This document shows, piece by piece, positions 47,452-56,687 of a stretch of DNA of 64,000 nt. The notes under the pieces are model-generated. The model made no database searches, had not been told where the DNA came from, and saw nothing but the letters and a program-made list of their open reading frames with translations. Source of the DNA: Mortierella alpina (Eukaryota; Mortierellomycota; Mortierellomycetes; Mortierellales; Mortierellaceae); the NCBI GenBank assembly GCA_029449245.1, contig JANATF010000006.1:1488001-1552000 (forward strand), given 5' to 3'. Position 1 is the stretch's first letter, and each line of letters opens with the position of its first letter. A program made the position numbers and the translations under genes.

Positions 47452-47820
47452 ATGTTGGGTTCAAAGAAACTGCCTCTGTCCTCCTTGATTTTCCAAGGCA
47501 TGCTGGCGCTTGTGCTTCTTGCTTTCATACCTGCTCAAGCTAAAGCATAGTTGGAGATTTCCAGATGCTCTGGCAGAGATTTCAGTGGAAATTGTAAGTC
47601 ATTCTCCTGCCCACTGGGGGGTTGTTGTCAATTGCCTTGGTTCTTCCAGACAAATTTGGTCTCAGTGAAGGCTACTGGGGAATACAACGTACGACTTTTC
47701 ACTGCTGATGGTTGTGCTCTCCACTGCAATAATAACGACAACCAGGCCCGTTCTGTCGATCATGAAGGATTGGGTAACATCGATCCTGCTACCTACGCTT
47801 GTGTTGATGGTCCATATTGA
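47452..47820 (+). pseudogene. Small secreted Cys-rich protein with a stop after the signal peptide
   Basis: The ATG at 47452 opens a classic signal peptide (MLGSKKLPLSS, then a Leu/Val/Ala core ending PAQAKA). It is followed at once by TAG (47548-47550). The same frame then continues for 89 codons with a Cys-rich pattern (GRDFSGNCKSFSCPLGGCCQ; LFTADGCALHCNN; ATYACVDGPY). The continuity of frame, signal peptide and cysteines argues for a former small secreted protein of 122 aa broken by one nonsense base. A short intron using the AG of the stop is possible but would remove much of the signal peptide. Function unknown. Confidence 0.6.
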
Positions 47821-50800
47821 ACCGTCCTTTATTTCTAGCAGCCTCAAACACTCTTCTCTTCCCTGTCATACGATCATAAGAGGATAAAGACGGGTATTGG
47901 AAATATATACCCTAAAGAAATATCATACTTGGATACCTGATATCAAGCAACAACCTCAATGGTTGACCTTACTAGCGTTCTTTTCCGCCTTCTCCTCTTG
48001 CCACTACTCCTAACAACGCAAGCCTTTGAACAAGTGAAATGTATCTCAGGATTGCCCATGACCGTACGTGTCGACTGTAAACAGTGGCATGGCTTCGTTG
48101 TGGGAAATAAGATATGCTGCTTCAGCGTGGGCTTAACTGTAACAGTAGAACTTATCATTCAGAGAGAGAGAGAGTGTGTGTGTTAACAAAATAGATACGA
48201 GAAAGGACACATCTTGGATGCATCCTAACCTCAAATCAGCATTATTGTGCACCCATTATTCTCGAGACGGCTTTGTCGGTCGCTCTGGTTCTTGTCTTCA
48301 CTGCCCCCCCCCCCCCCCCCCCCCCTCGTTTTTCTGCATGCCCATGTCCTTTTGCCTATTCTGCTATTCTCTGCTTAGTAGCATATCTTTGTCTTTGATG
48401 TCCTTTCCCTAATGCCATTGGACGGGTGAGGCCCGTTCGTGCTTTTTTCAGTCTGATAAGAGCCGGCATCGAAACAAATTTTGAGCGTTTGGCTGCCACA
48501 AGCCAGTTGTTCATCCCCTTTCCTTTCAGGCATACTGCCGTCCTTCGCTATTCAGCCATCTCATTTTTCATCCTCTCATCCAGCGTGCCTCTTCATTTTC
48601 CGGTGTTCCTTATCGGCCACTGCCCCTTGTCTTTTCCGGCACACCTCTCTGACCTTTTCTTTCCTGCTACGCCTCCCCCTTGATCATTGTAAGGGCCCCT
48701 TTGACGTTCTTCTTCGTTTTCCTTCTTCTTTCCCAACTGCCTTTGATTTTCCCGCAAGGCTCAACATTTTTTGGAATCCTTGCAAGAAGCCCTTTGTTTC
48801 CATCCCATAATCCCATAGATTTATTTCATCCCTTGCTTTTTGTCCTTTCTTTTTTCCACACCTTACAGGTGGTTTACCGTATAGAAAGGAAGGGAAGGTG
48901 ATACACTTAAGAGAAAGCGAATTAGAGGCGGAGTAGAGGCGAAGTAGTTAAAGACGAAGCGTGGTAATAGCGAGTAGTTAAAGAGGAAGCAAGATAGTTA
49001 AGGAGAAGGGGTGTCTGTGCGCGGGGTCAGAGGAGACGCGCAATTTAGCAATCTGTGAATGTAAAAGCCTGCATCGAATGAGAAAGGGTATGATCGGGCC
49101 GGTCCTCAGAGGAGATCCCGATCTGACGCTCACACCAATCGTCACGAAAGACACGGAGCGTACAAAAGCTGAAGGAGCCTCTAGATCAGTCAATTTCCTC
49201 TCCTGCCGAACAGGGGATCGGTGTGCATCCTTGTTCGTCTCTACCGTCATGCTGGTTCTTACACGATGTGAAGATCCATGCACACACACCACTTGCGATG
49301 GGTGGCCAGACGCAGCAAAAGGCCTCCGATACCTCTCATGGCTCCTAGGGGTTTTATGAACCAGGATGCGATGTTAGCCTCACTGTTACATTGACCAGAG
49401 GAACAGCAACCCGTACCACCTTACTTGTACCTTTACGTGAGTCCTTTTGAGCGACTGTTCTTATGAATAACAAGTCGTGAGATCAATAGGTTTTGTGATA
49501 GACTTGTACTTACGATTGCATAAACTTTATGAGCCAGCATCTTCTGATGGCGCGGGCCATTTATACGCATATTTTTTTCTAGGTTTGTGGCGCGTTCTTT
49601 CAACTTGGCAGCCTCAATCTCTTGTGTTTTCGCATTCTACCCTCGCCTTTTCTTATCTCTCTTGATCGTGTCTGCCGGCCAGTTGACCCTTACCCTTCCC
49701 TGCCCTTACTCATCCCTGCCCTTACTCGTCCCCCCCGCTCATCCTCACTGTCCTTACTCTTCCTAGCCTCTACTTTTCCTTGCTCCTTCTACTGCGAGAG
49801 TATAAACAGCCATTGTTCAATATTCCCTCGCCATCTGCAGTCGCGCTAGCGCTTCTATTGATATCTCGAATTTGAACCCATGCACCTTTGATCCGCCTCG
49901 AAGACAATAATATCCTTAGTCCCGCCTTACAGGAATTGGCACAAAGCTTAGAGGTCTCGCCAGAAATCTTCCGAGCACTGATGGGGATTGAATACGGTGC
50001 ATGACATGGCTACACGAGATTGTTCGCAGTTGGCACCAACAAAATTTCAACCTTGCCAATCTAATGCCTTCCATTACGTATCGGCATCTAACTCCCTTTC
50101 ATTTCTTGCACCCCTTCTTTTCCAGTAACCATTCATTTCCTACATGTCGCAGCTCCGCTTTAGTTCCCACATCCCTCTTTCTCTCCTCTACGAGTGATCG
50201 TATTCCAGCCTTATTGAATCAAGCCTCGAAACTATTTCTCTCTCTGGATTTCTCTCATTCCTGCTCAAATGGGGATGGTGCCCGCCCCCCTGATTTGTTT
50301 TATTTTAGTGCAACAACTCGTGTATTTATCACCATGTTTACATATTTAAAGAAGCTGCACCTATTGTCAAGGACCGACAGGCATATTCAAATATAGTGTG
50401 TGAAAGTAAAGATGTAGAAGTGGGCAAAGGGACTAGGCTAGGTGAGTGAGGTATTGCAGACTGAGTGGAAAGTGAAGGTAGAATGTGCTGTTCTCATTTT
50501 TTTTCTTCAAAAAGAGCAAAGGTCAGATCAAACGTACTGTATATAGACTGTGTGGTGGATGATCTGGTGGTATGCGTATGGCGACGCTGAACGGGATGAC
50601 CCTTCATGTCAATCTTCCCAAATATATGCGTAACACTGCCGCTTATGGATATCAGGAAACTCTCGGACTTTTTTGAGCGATCTCCTCGTACCTAAAAGAC
50701 ATGTTTTGGTTGTTTTTTTCTCTCACAGGGTGTTTCTTCGCGGACATCCATTCTCCGCCTTACAATAGATGCAAAACCTCCAATTCACGGGACTGCACCC

Positions 50801-51023
50801 TGAGATGACACTTACTCAGTTTCGTTATGCGCATCCTCATTGCTGCAATCGGCTGACTCCTCGATCAGTTCTCCATGATCTGAATAAAAGAGATCGTTTA
50901 TCCCGCAGTATCGATCACTTGAACAGTACGCTATTCAGATGCCTATGGCTGCGTGTAGCTTGCTGTGTACATGCTCTCAACTCTACTCTTTTTATAAGAT
51001 CGTTCAAAGGCACTCCCAGTGAC
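47821..51023. other. 3.2 kb intergenic, pyrimidine-rich
   Basis: Long CT-rich stretches (48300-48880, 49600-50330) produce many short artefactual frames on the plus strand. A C22 homopolymer lies at 48304-48325. No domain, RNA gene or repeat family was recognised. The right end should hold the BTB gene promoter. Confidence 0.5.
48304..48325. repeat. Poly(C) tract of 22 bases
   Basis: Uninterrupted C22 run in intergenic DNA; could form i-motif/G-quadruplex structure and is prone to length error. Confidence 0.85.
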
Positions 51024-51896
51024 ATGTTCGACCTATCCGACATTTACAAAGAGCTGCTGATGGCGGACGAAGGCGACATCGTTGTCAAGCTCAAGGATGG
51101 CAAGCAACTCAAGGTCATCTCGTACCTGGTCAAGAAGCGCTCGCCTATCTTCAAATCGATGCTGGATGCTTCTATGCAAGAAGCTTCAACAGGTGTGGTT
51201 GACCTTTCGTCGCAATACACACTTGAGGCGTTTTATGAATTCATGGGCTTTATCTACTACAACAAACTACACACTGGATGCTACCTGCCACTCTTGTTTG
51301 AGATATTGTGTATTGCCGACTACTATGGAATCGATGCATATAAATCATACATCAATGACCGTATTGTCAAGCTCATCACGGACGTGCCACTATGCCTGAT
51401 CATAGCCTCAGAGGCTCAGAAGCATGGAATTATCACAAGCAAAATTTACACTACTTGTGTAAAGTTCCTCGCGCAGGCCGTTCAACCCCAATGCTATGAT
51501 AAACGTAGTGGAGACCCAAAGGCTTGGTGCTGTTCGAGCCATTCATCCAAGATCAAGAGAAAATGCGACTCTTACTCTGATAGCTCTTACACCGTGAATG
51601 GACAAGTGGCATGCATATATCATCCACACTCATTGAGGAAACAAAATTCTCCGAAATATACGCAGAGGTGTTGCGTGCATGGCCCAGCTCCTAAACCACT
51701 TGTGGACATTGATCAGCTTCCAGAATTCATAAGGGACGTTGTCAAGTACTTCAAGGCCGATGACGAGAACAAAGGCAAATACAGTCGACTCTCTATAAAG
51801 GAAACAAGGGAGTGTCCTTATGCCGCTCATAAAAAAGTTCAGGGGATACTGCCTTCTGCCCATTTGCGTATCGCGCCGTTTATCCAAGTATCTTGA
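51024..51896 (+). CDS. BTB/POZ domain protein
   Basis: A probable adaptor, perhaps for a Cullin-3 ubiquitin ligase. The frame is open from an ATG at 50769, but the BTB fold begins just after the ATG at 51024 (MFDLSDIYKELL), so I choose that start (290 aa). BTB core: GDIVVKLKDGKQLKVISYLV, SPIFKSMLDASM, LEAFYEFMGFIYYNKL, then a BACK-like helical stretch (ILCIADYYGIDAYKSYINDR). The C-terminal half has several Cys-His pairs (AWCCSSHSSKIKRKC; CCVHGPAP) and is not recognised. Single exon as far as can be seen. Confidence 0.75.
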   Translation: MFDLSDIYKELLMADEGDIVVKLKDGKQLKVISYLVKKRSPIFKSMLDASMQEASTGVVDLSSQYTLEAFYEFMGFIYYNKLHTGCYLPLLFEILCIADYYGIDAYKSYINDRIVKLITDVPLCLIIASEAQKHGIITSKIYTTCVKFLAQAVQPQCYDKRSGDPKAWCCSSHSSKIKRKCDSYSDSSYTVNGQVACIYHPHSLRKQNSPKYTQRCCVHGPAPKPLVDIDQLPEFIRDVVKYFKADDENKGKYSRLSIKETRECPYAAHKKVQGILPSAHLRIAPFIQVS

Positions 51897-52635
51897 ACTT
51901 TCAATGGTGGCATTTCATTGACTCTCATGGCTGATACTTCTTGCTACTGTAGCTGTTGCGGCTTATGTGCTTGCAAGTGCTTGCAAGTGCTGTAAGTGTG
52001 TGGGCGATTGAAGACTGCATGTACGAGGGACGGATGCAAAGGAAAGGTGTTTGTTTTCGGAAGAGACTGGATGCGCAGGACGCGTCTCGTATACATGCTG
52101 CCGTGGCAACAGCACTTAAGCTGCTCACAGACATTAGCATTGTGATGTCCAATGGACGGCAGAGACGAGCGTCCAGGTTTGATCAACAGCCAGTTGGCTG
52201 TCTCTTGTCGACACTGGCTCTCTCATTTCTCTCTTGCCCTCGAGCATCTTAGGCTCGTCTTGCCCTTCTTGCTCTTCTTTGTCTTTTCGACTTTCCCTCA
52301 GTCTCTGTCTCTCACTCTTGCTCTGGATCTCACTCTACTCCATCATCTCTTGCTCTCATACTGCCGCTGCTTCTCCTCCATCCATCTCTCACACACTCTC
52401 TCCTCGTGTTGCCGCCATCCCTATCCTGCTATCTTTCACCTTCTCTCTCTCTCGTCTCGTATCGTTTACCTTCTGTTGTCTGTCCACTCCCTTATACGCT
52501 CTACCTTTCGTTATCTGCAAACGGTCGTCTTTTGATCGTAAGTTCATATGGCTGCTCGGCTGCTCATATCAATACAAACCCAGGGCGTTAAGCAATACAG
52601 CAAACTACTTAGCAAGCGACTTTCTTTCTTGTTAG
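51897..52635. promoter_or_regulatory. Promoter and 5' UTR of the FEN-Fanzor gene, with a probable UTR intron
   Basis: CT-rich from 52230 to 52510. A consensus donor (GTAAGTTC) at 52538 and an acceptor (TTCTTGTTAG) ending at 52635, directly before the ATG, suggest a 98-nt 5' UTR intron. This also explains why the ATG at 52636 would be the first in the spliced message. Confidence 0.55.
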
Positions 52636-55600
52636 ATGGGCGTGGCCGGTCTCTATCAACGGCTCAAGGCAAAAGGGCTCTGTCCACCTCCGGTGCATCC
52701 CTCCAGTCTGGCGGGCAAGATGTTCCATGTCGATTTCCTCGGCTGTTACTTCGCCCCGCTACTGCACCAGTTGCAAACGGACAGCTCGATCGAGAACGGG
52801 CACAGGATTGGCGTTCGCCTCGGTGATACCATCGTGGAGACCTTTGGGCAGCACTGTCTTGTGCACTGTGATGGAGCAGCTACAAAGGAGAAAGAGAAGG
52901 CACACCTGGAACGACAAGAGAAGAGGAATAGGGCCAAGGAGAAGATGGAGAAGGCGTTGTGCAGCATGAAGGAGCGCTCGCTCGCGGGGAAGTGGACCTC
53001 GAGAACGATGGTTGAAACCATCCGGAAGTGCCTCAAGAGAGTGTTCGTTGTTCCTGCTGCGATCATGGCGGCTGTCCTGGAAGGTCTGGCAACAAAAGTC
53101 ACTCTTTGCCGGTGCACCTTTGAAGCAGACCTGTGTATAGCTGGGCTGGCTTCGAATCAGATAGACGCCGTGGTCGTCTCCGGGGACAGCGATTTACTTT
53201 GCTTTGAGGGCGTGATGACCGTCCTCCGTCCACTTCCCAACCACCAGGGCTATGGAGTTTACTCGAAGGGAGCCACTCTAAAGGCTTTGGGATTACCCAC
53301 TGAGAAGCACCTGGCTCTGCTGGCGACAGTCTCCAACAATGACTTCTCCAAGAACATCGAAGGACTCGGCCTCGCTACGAACACCGACATCATCGAGAGG
53401 ATCCCGAGCACCACGAGCGCAGCTATGCTGGATCTCTACTGCGCGGTTGCGGTGACCAAAGTCTCGGCTGAGGTCGCACCAAGTCATTTTGAAAACGCGA
53501 GCCACGTCTTTTTGGACAAAAGAGCCACGCCGCTTAAGGCTCCCTCTACCAGACACGACTCGGACTTTACAGACGGGGTTACAGAGTTTGAGCGACTCAT
53601 GCAAATGCGCTTGGTGATGAAGGCGCAGAGAGCGAGGAGTGTGATGACCTCGCCACCCTTTTACGTCGCTCGCAAGTCTCATCCAAATCAGTTTCGACCT
53701 GTATTCAAGAGCAAGAAGTCCATCCTTGCGGGTCACAAATACAGCGATGTGACAAAATCCAAGCTCTATGACCACCAGCTTCCGCCCCGAGTTCCAGGAC
53801 GTCGTCCCCGGCCACCGGCAGCGAAAAAGCCCATTGTCAAGAAGGCTCGAAAAGGGAAGAGGAAGACCAAACCGTCGGAGAAAAAGCGGCAACTGCGCTC
53901 AGCTATTGTTGACGATCACCAGCTACGGAGTAGATTCCAAACCAAGGCTCTCACGATTGGATCGGTGACCAGGCGCATCGTGGATATGGGCTTGGATCGA
54001 CAGAAGGCTGAGATATTGCGGAGGCAATTGCAGGCAGCTGTGTTCTTGCTGAACGACATTCAGCTCAGAGCGTATTACGCCACGGCCATTTACATCACCC
54101 ACCTCCTCGACAACACCACGCCCAACAGCCCCACCAGGATGGCACTTTTAAATCAGATCATTGACGACGCAGGATTTATGTATAACCTCGGACGCATGTT
54201 GTATCATGGAGGGCCATCAGGCAAAGGTGGATATGCGGCGAAGGTGACATCTACAAGACCCGCGGCGGAGTCGGCAAAAGAGGCCTACAGCCTGTTCTCG
54301 GAGATGACGAAGCTCCCCCCACTCAAACAGGACGTACCTGACCTGCCGATCACTGCGATGTCCGATATGGCGATGGTATCAGTTCAAGCAGCGCTAAGAT
54401 CTCACTACAGGAATTGTGTGGTGAGTGCCTAGAACCGATGTTTAAAGATGTCGCCGAAACGATCACTCGCTCACTCTCGTGCAATGCTGTTTGATTTCTA
54501 GTTTGAAGGGCACCCGAACCCTGACCCCGACGGAGTGAGTGACATTGATCACTTCTTCAGCATGAACACCTCTGGCCAGTACTGCGATTTCCCAAAGGCC
54601 AAACTAGCTACTGGATTTGTCGTTCTGTCGGAGGCCGCACTCCTCGACATCTTCTATGCAAGAGACGACACCAAGAAGATTGTTCAGGATATTCTATGCG
54701 AGCTGGGCCAAGAAGATCGGACCATTAACAAAAAAAAGATGATGGAATTGGAGACGTTCAGGTTCAAGAATGCTGCAGTCGAGTACGTGAGGGACCATAT
54801 CGGTCGTTTCATGGAGCGACTTTTCGGATGTGGTGGATATGCATCAGTCTCCGTCCAGCAGAATGTCTCCGAGTCCCGGTACAGGTTGAAAGGGAGTATC
54901 GTGACCAACGGCCTGGAAGTTCACCTCTTAGCCTATGATACGAAGTGCCCTCGACGCAAAGCAACCAGCAGCGCAGAGCAGGAGGAGAATCGGGATCAGG
55001 ACCTTGCTTGTGACATGGATGCTGAAATGGAAATTGAAGGCGGCTTCACTGCAGTTCGTGATCTCGACACAGACGCCAAGGACATGTTGCAGGCTCAGGT
55101 TGCCTCAGGAACAGCGACCATTGTGGCACAGAGCACCTTCGCAACCGCCGCTCAAGATTCATCAGCGGCCGAATCCACATCTCAGGCAGCATCAACAGCG
55201 TACGCAATCAACTGGCGCCAAAAGAGCAAAATTCTCGATAACTTGGAGGTTGTGCTGGACAAGCCAGAAGATCGGGAGCGGCTGACAGATGCAATCATTC
55301 TTGGAGCCGACCCTGGGGAGATTAATCCCCTTGTTATTGCCAAGCTGGACCCCAGACAGCCAAGCGAGCGCCATATCGTCAAGATCACCAGAAAAATGCA
55401 CTACGTACCCTATGCGCGCTACAGACAAGCGCTGGAGGCTCGCAAAGCGGATGCACGTATCGATAAAGCAGAGAGCAACATCCCGACTTTTTCACGAGCC
55501 ACACTCTCTCAGTATTTCGCGTATATTTTGCAGCCCGCCTCTAGCATTACATCAACAACCCCATCTTCTCCAGCCAGCACATCAACCAGCACATTAACCA

Positions 55601-56288
55601 ACACATCAACCAACACGATTCTCAGCAAACTCCTTTCATTCTACCGATCGTCATGGGTATTGAAGAAGAGTTGGGATCTAAAAAAAGCTCAAAGGGCACT
55701 AATCGACTTGTCGATTAAAGCGATTTTGAGACTAGCAGGAGGATCCGAAGGGCGAAAGCGTGAGGAGGAGGAGCGGCAAGTTGTTCTCTGTATTGGACTG
55801 GCTAGTTTTAACAGCCAGACTGGCCTTGCCTCGAAACACTCACGACTTGAGCGACAGTTGGTGATCAAGGCAAGTGATCTCGATGACATTTTTGGAAAAA
55901 AAAAAAAAAAAGCGAACAAGGAACTAATTCTTGCAAGTAATAGGCCAAAGCCTTGGGGTATCTTGTGCTGGGCGCACATGAATACTACACCTCCGCAAAG
56001 TGTCCACGGCAAGACTGTGACAACTTTTTGCGCCAGATCAAGGACCGAACAAGATACTGTCAGAGGTGCAAGATGTATTTTGATCGGGATGCAGTAGGAT
56101 CAGAGAATATTGCGACGGTCTGCCAGGCTCAAATCGTGGATGGCCGTCGTCCTGCAAAGTACAAGCCGAAAGAGGATCAGCAGGCGGAGCAGCGAAAGGG
56201 GCAGGGAAGAAGGAGCAAGAGACCAGGAGTGGATGTGGATGTGCAGGAGAAGGCAGGGCCGACGACCAAGGTCCGGCGTCAGCTCTAA
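52636..56288 (+). CDS. FEN1/XPG-like nuclease fused to a Fanzor (TnpB-like RuvC) nuclease
   Basis: Three exons (52636-54420, 54502-55869, 55944-56288) encode about 1165 aa. Residues 1-260 match the FEN1/XPG fold: start MGVAGLYQRLKAKG, then Asp33 (HVDFLG), Asp79 (HCDGAA), Glu163 and Asp165 (TFEADLC), Asp184 and Asp186 (SGDSDLL) and Asp236 (NNDFSKNIEGLG). These correspond to the seven metal ligands of FEN1. A basic linker (KKARKGKRKTKP) follows. The C-terminal half has Fanzor/TnpB features: RuvC-I Asp865 (GADPGE), Glu1064 in AHEYYTSAKCP (the shifted Fanzor Glu), a zinc ribbon (CPRQDC, CQRC) and RuvC-III Asp1100 (FDRDAVGSENIA). Fanzors are RNA-guided DNA nucleases of eukaryotes. I infer a two-nuclease protein. 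Intron 1 is GT-AG and intron 2 GC-AG; all phases are zero. If intron 1 were wrong, this would be two adjacent genes. Confidence 0.82.
55870..55943 (+). other. GC-AG intron containing an A16 tract
   Basis: Donor AAG|GCAAGT is the standard form of the rare GC donor class. The branch-like CTAAT and acceptor AGTAATAG precede the exon that reads AKALGYLVLGAHEYY. Reading through instead loses the zinc ribbon and RuvC-III. The decayed copy at 26980-27900 has a GT-AG intron at the same codon. Confidence 0.82.
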
Positions 56289-56687
56289 AAAAGTTTATTG
56301 AGCCAGAAAGCTCACGACAAATTTGTAAGTGACATTGAACTCGTATGCTTTGCTTGCTCAAAGGTCAACTGACATACCATAGTTCTGACATTTTGCCTTG
56401 TGGATGCAGACGGTCCTCCTTCGTCTACCTTTGAAAGCAGATTAGAAGGTAAGTGTCGCTATGTGTTTCGTAGTGTCTGAGACATCCCTCAGCCTCTAAC
56501 TTTATGCGTTTCCTTTATAGAGAGTCGACTGTAGTTTTCAGTAGCTTTCAATAGCACTCGTCAGACCGACGAAAAACCCATAAATCATTTCCAAATTTGC
56601 AGAGATCAAGTATGGTCGCCGTCACAAAAGCTGGCAAGCTTTCAGAAGGAGGCGAGAAGTCAACAGAATGCATCCTCCTTCGCACCC
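56289..56687. other. 3' flank of FEN-Fanzor and 5' region of the MRM1 gene
   Basis: Contains consensus splice-like pairs (GTAAGTG near 56451 to TTTATAG at 56520) that may be a 5' UTR intron of the downstream gene. If this Fanzor uses a guide RNA encoded next to it, this is one place to look. I cannot identify one by eye. Confidence 0.45.

Noticed and set aside
49078-49359. ATG-started frame of 93 codons
   Set aside because: No motif, no coding-like composition, no splice context; surrounded by non-coding sequence.
50769-51023. 85-codon N-terminal extension of the BTB protein
   Set aside because: Residues before the BTB fold have no pattern and the frame is probably 5' UTR; the start at 51024 fits the domain edge. 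Not excluded.
55893-55911. Apparent frameshift in the A-tract of the FEN-Fanzor gene
   Set aside because: A GC-AG intron explains the frame change, supported by the same intron position in the decayed copy.
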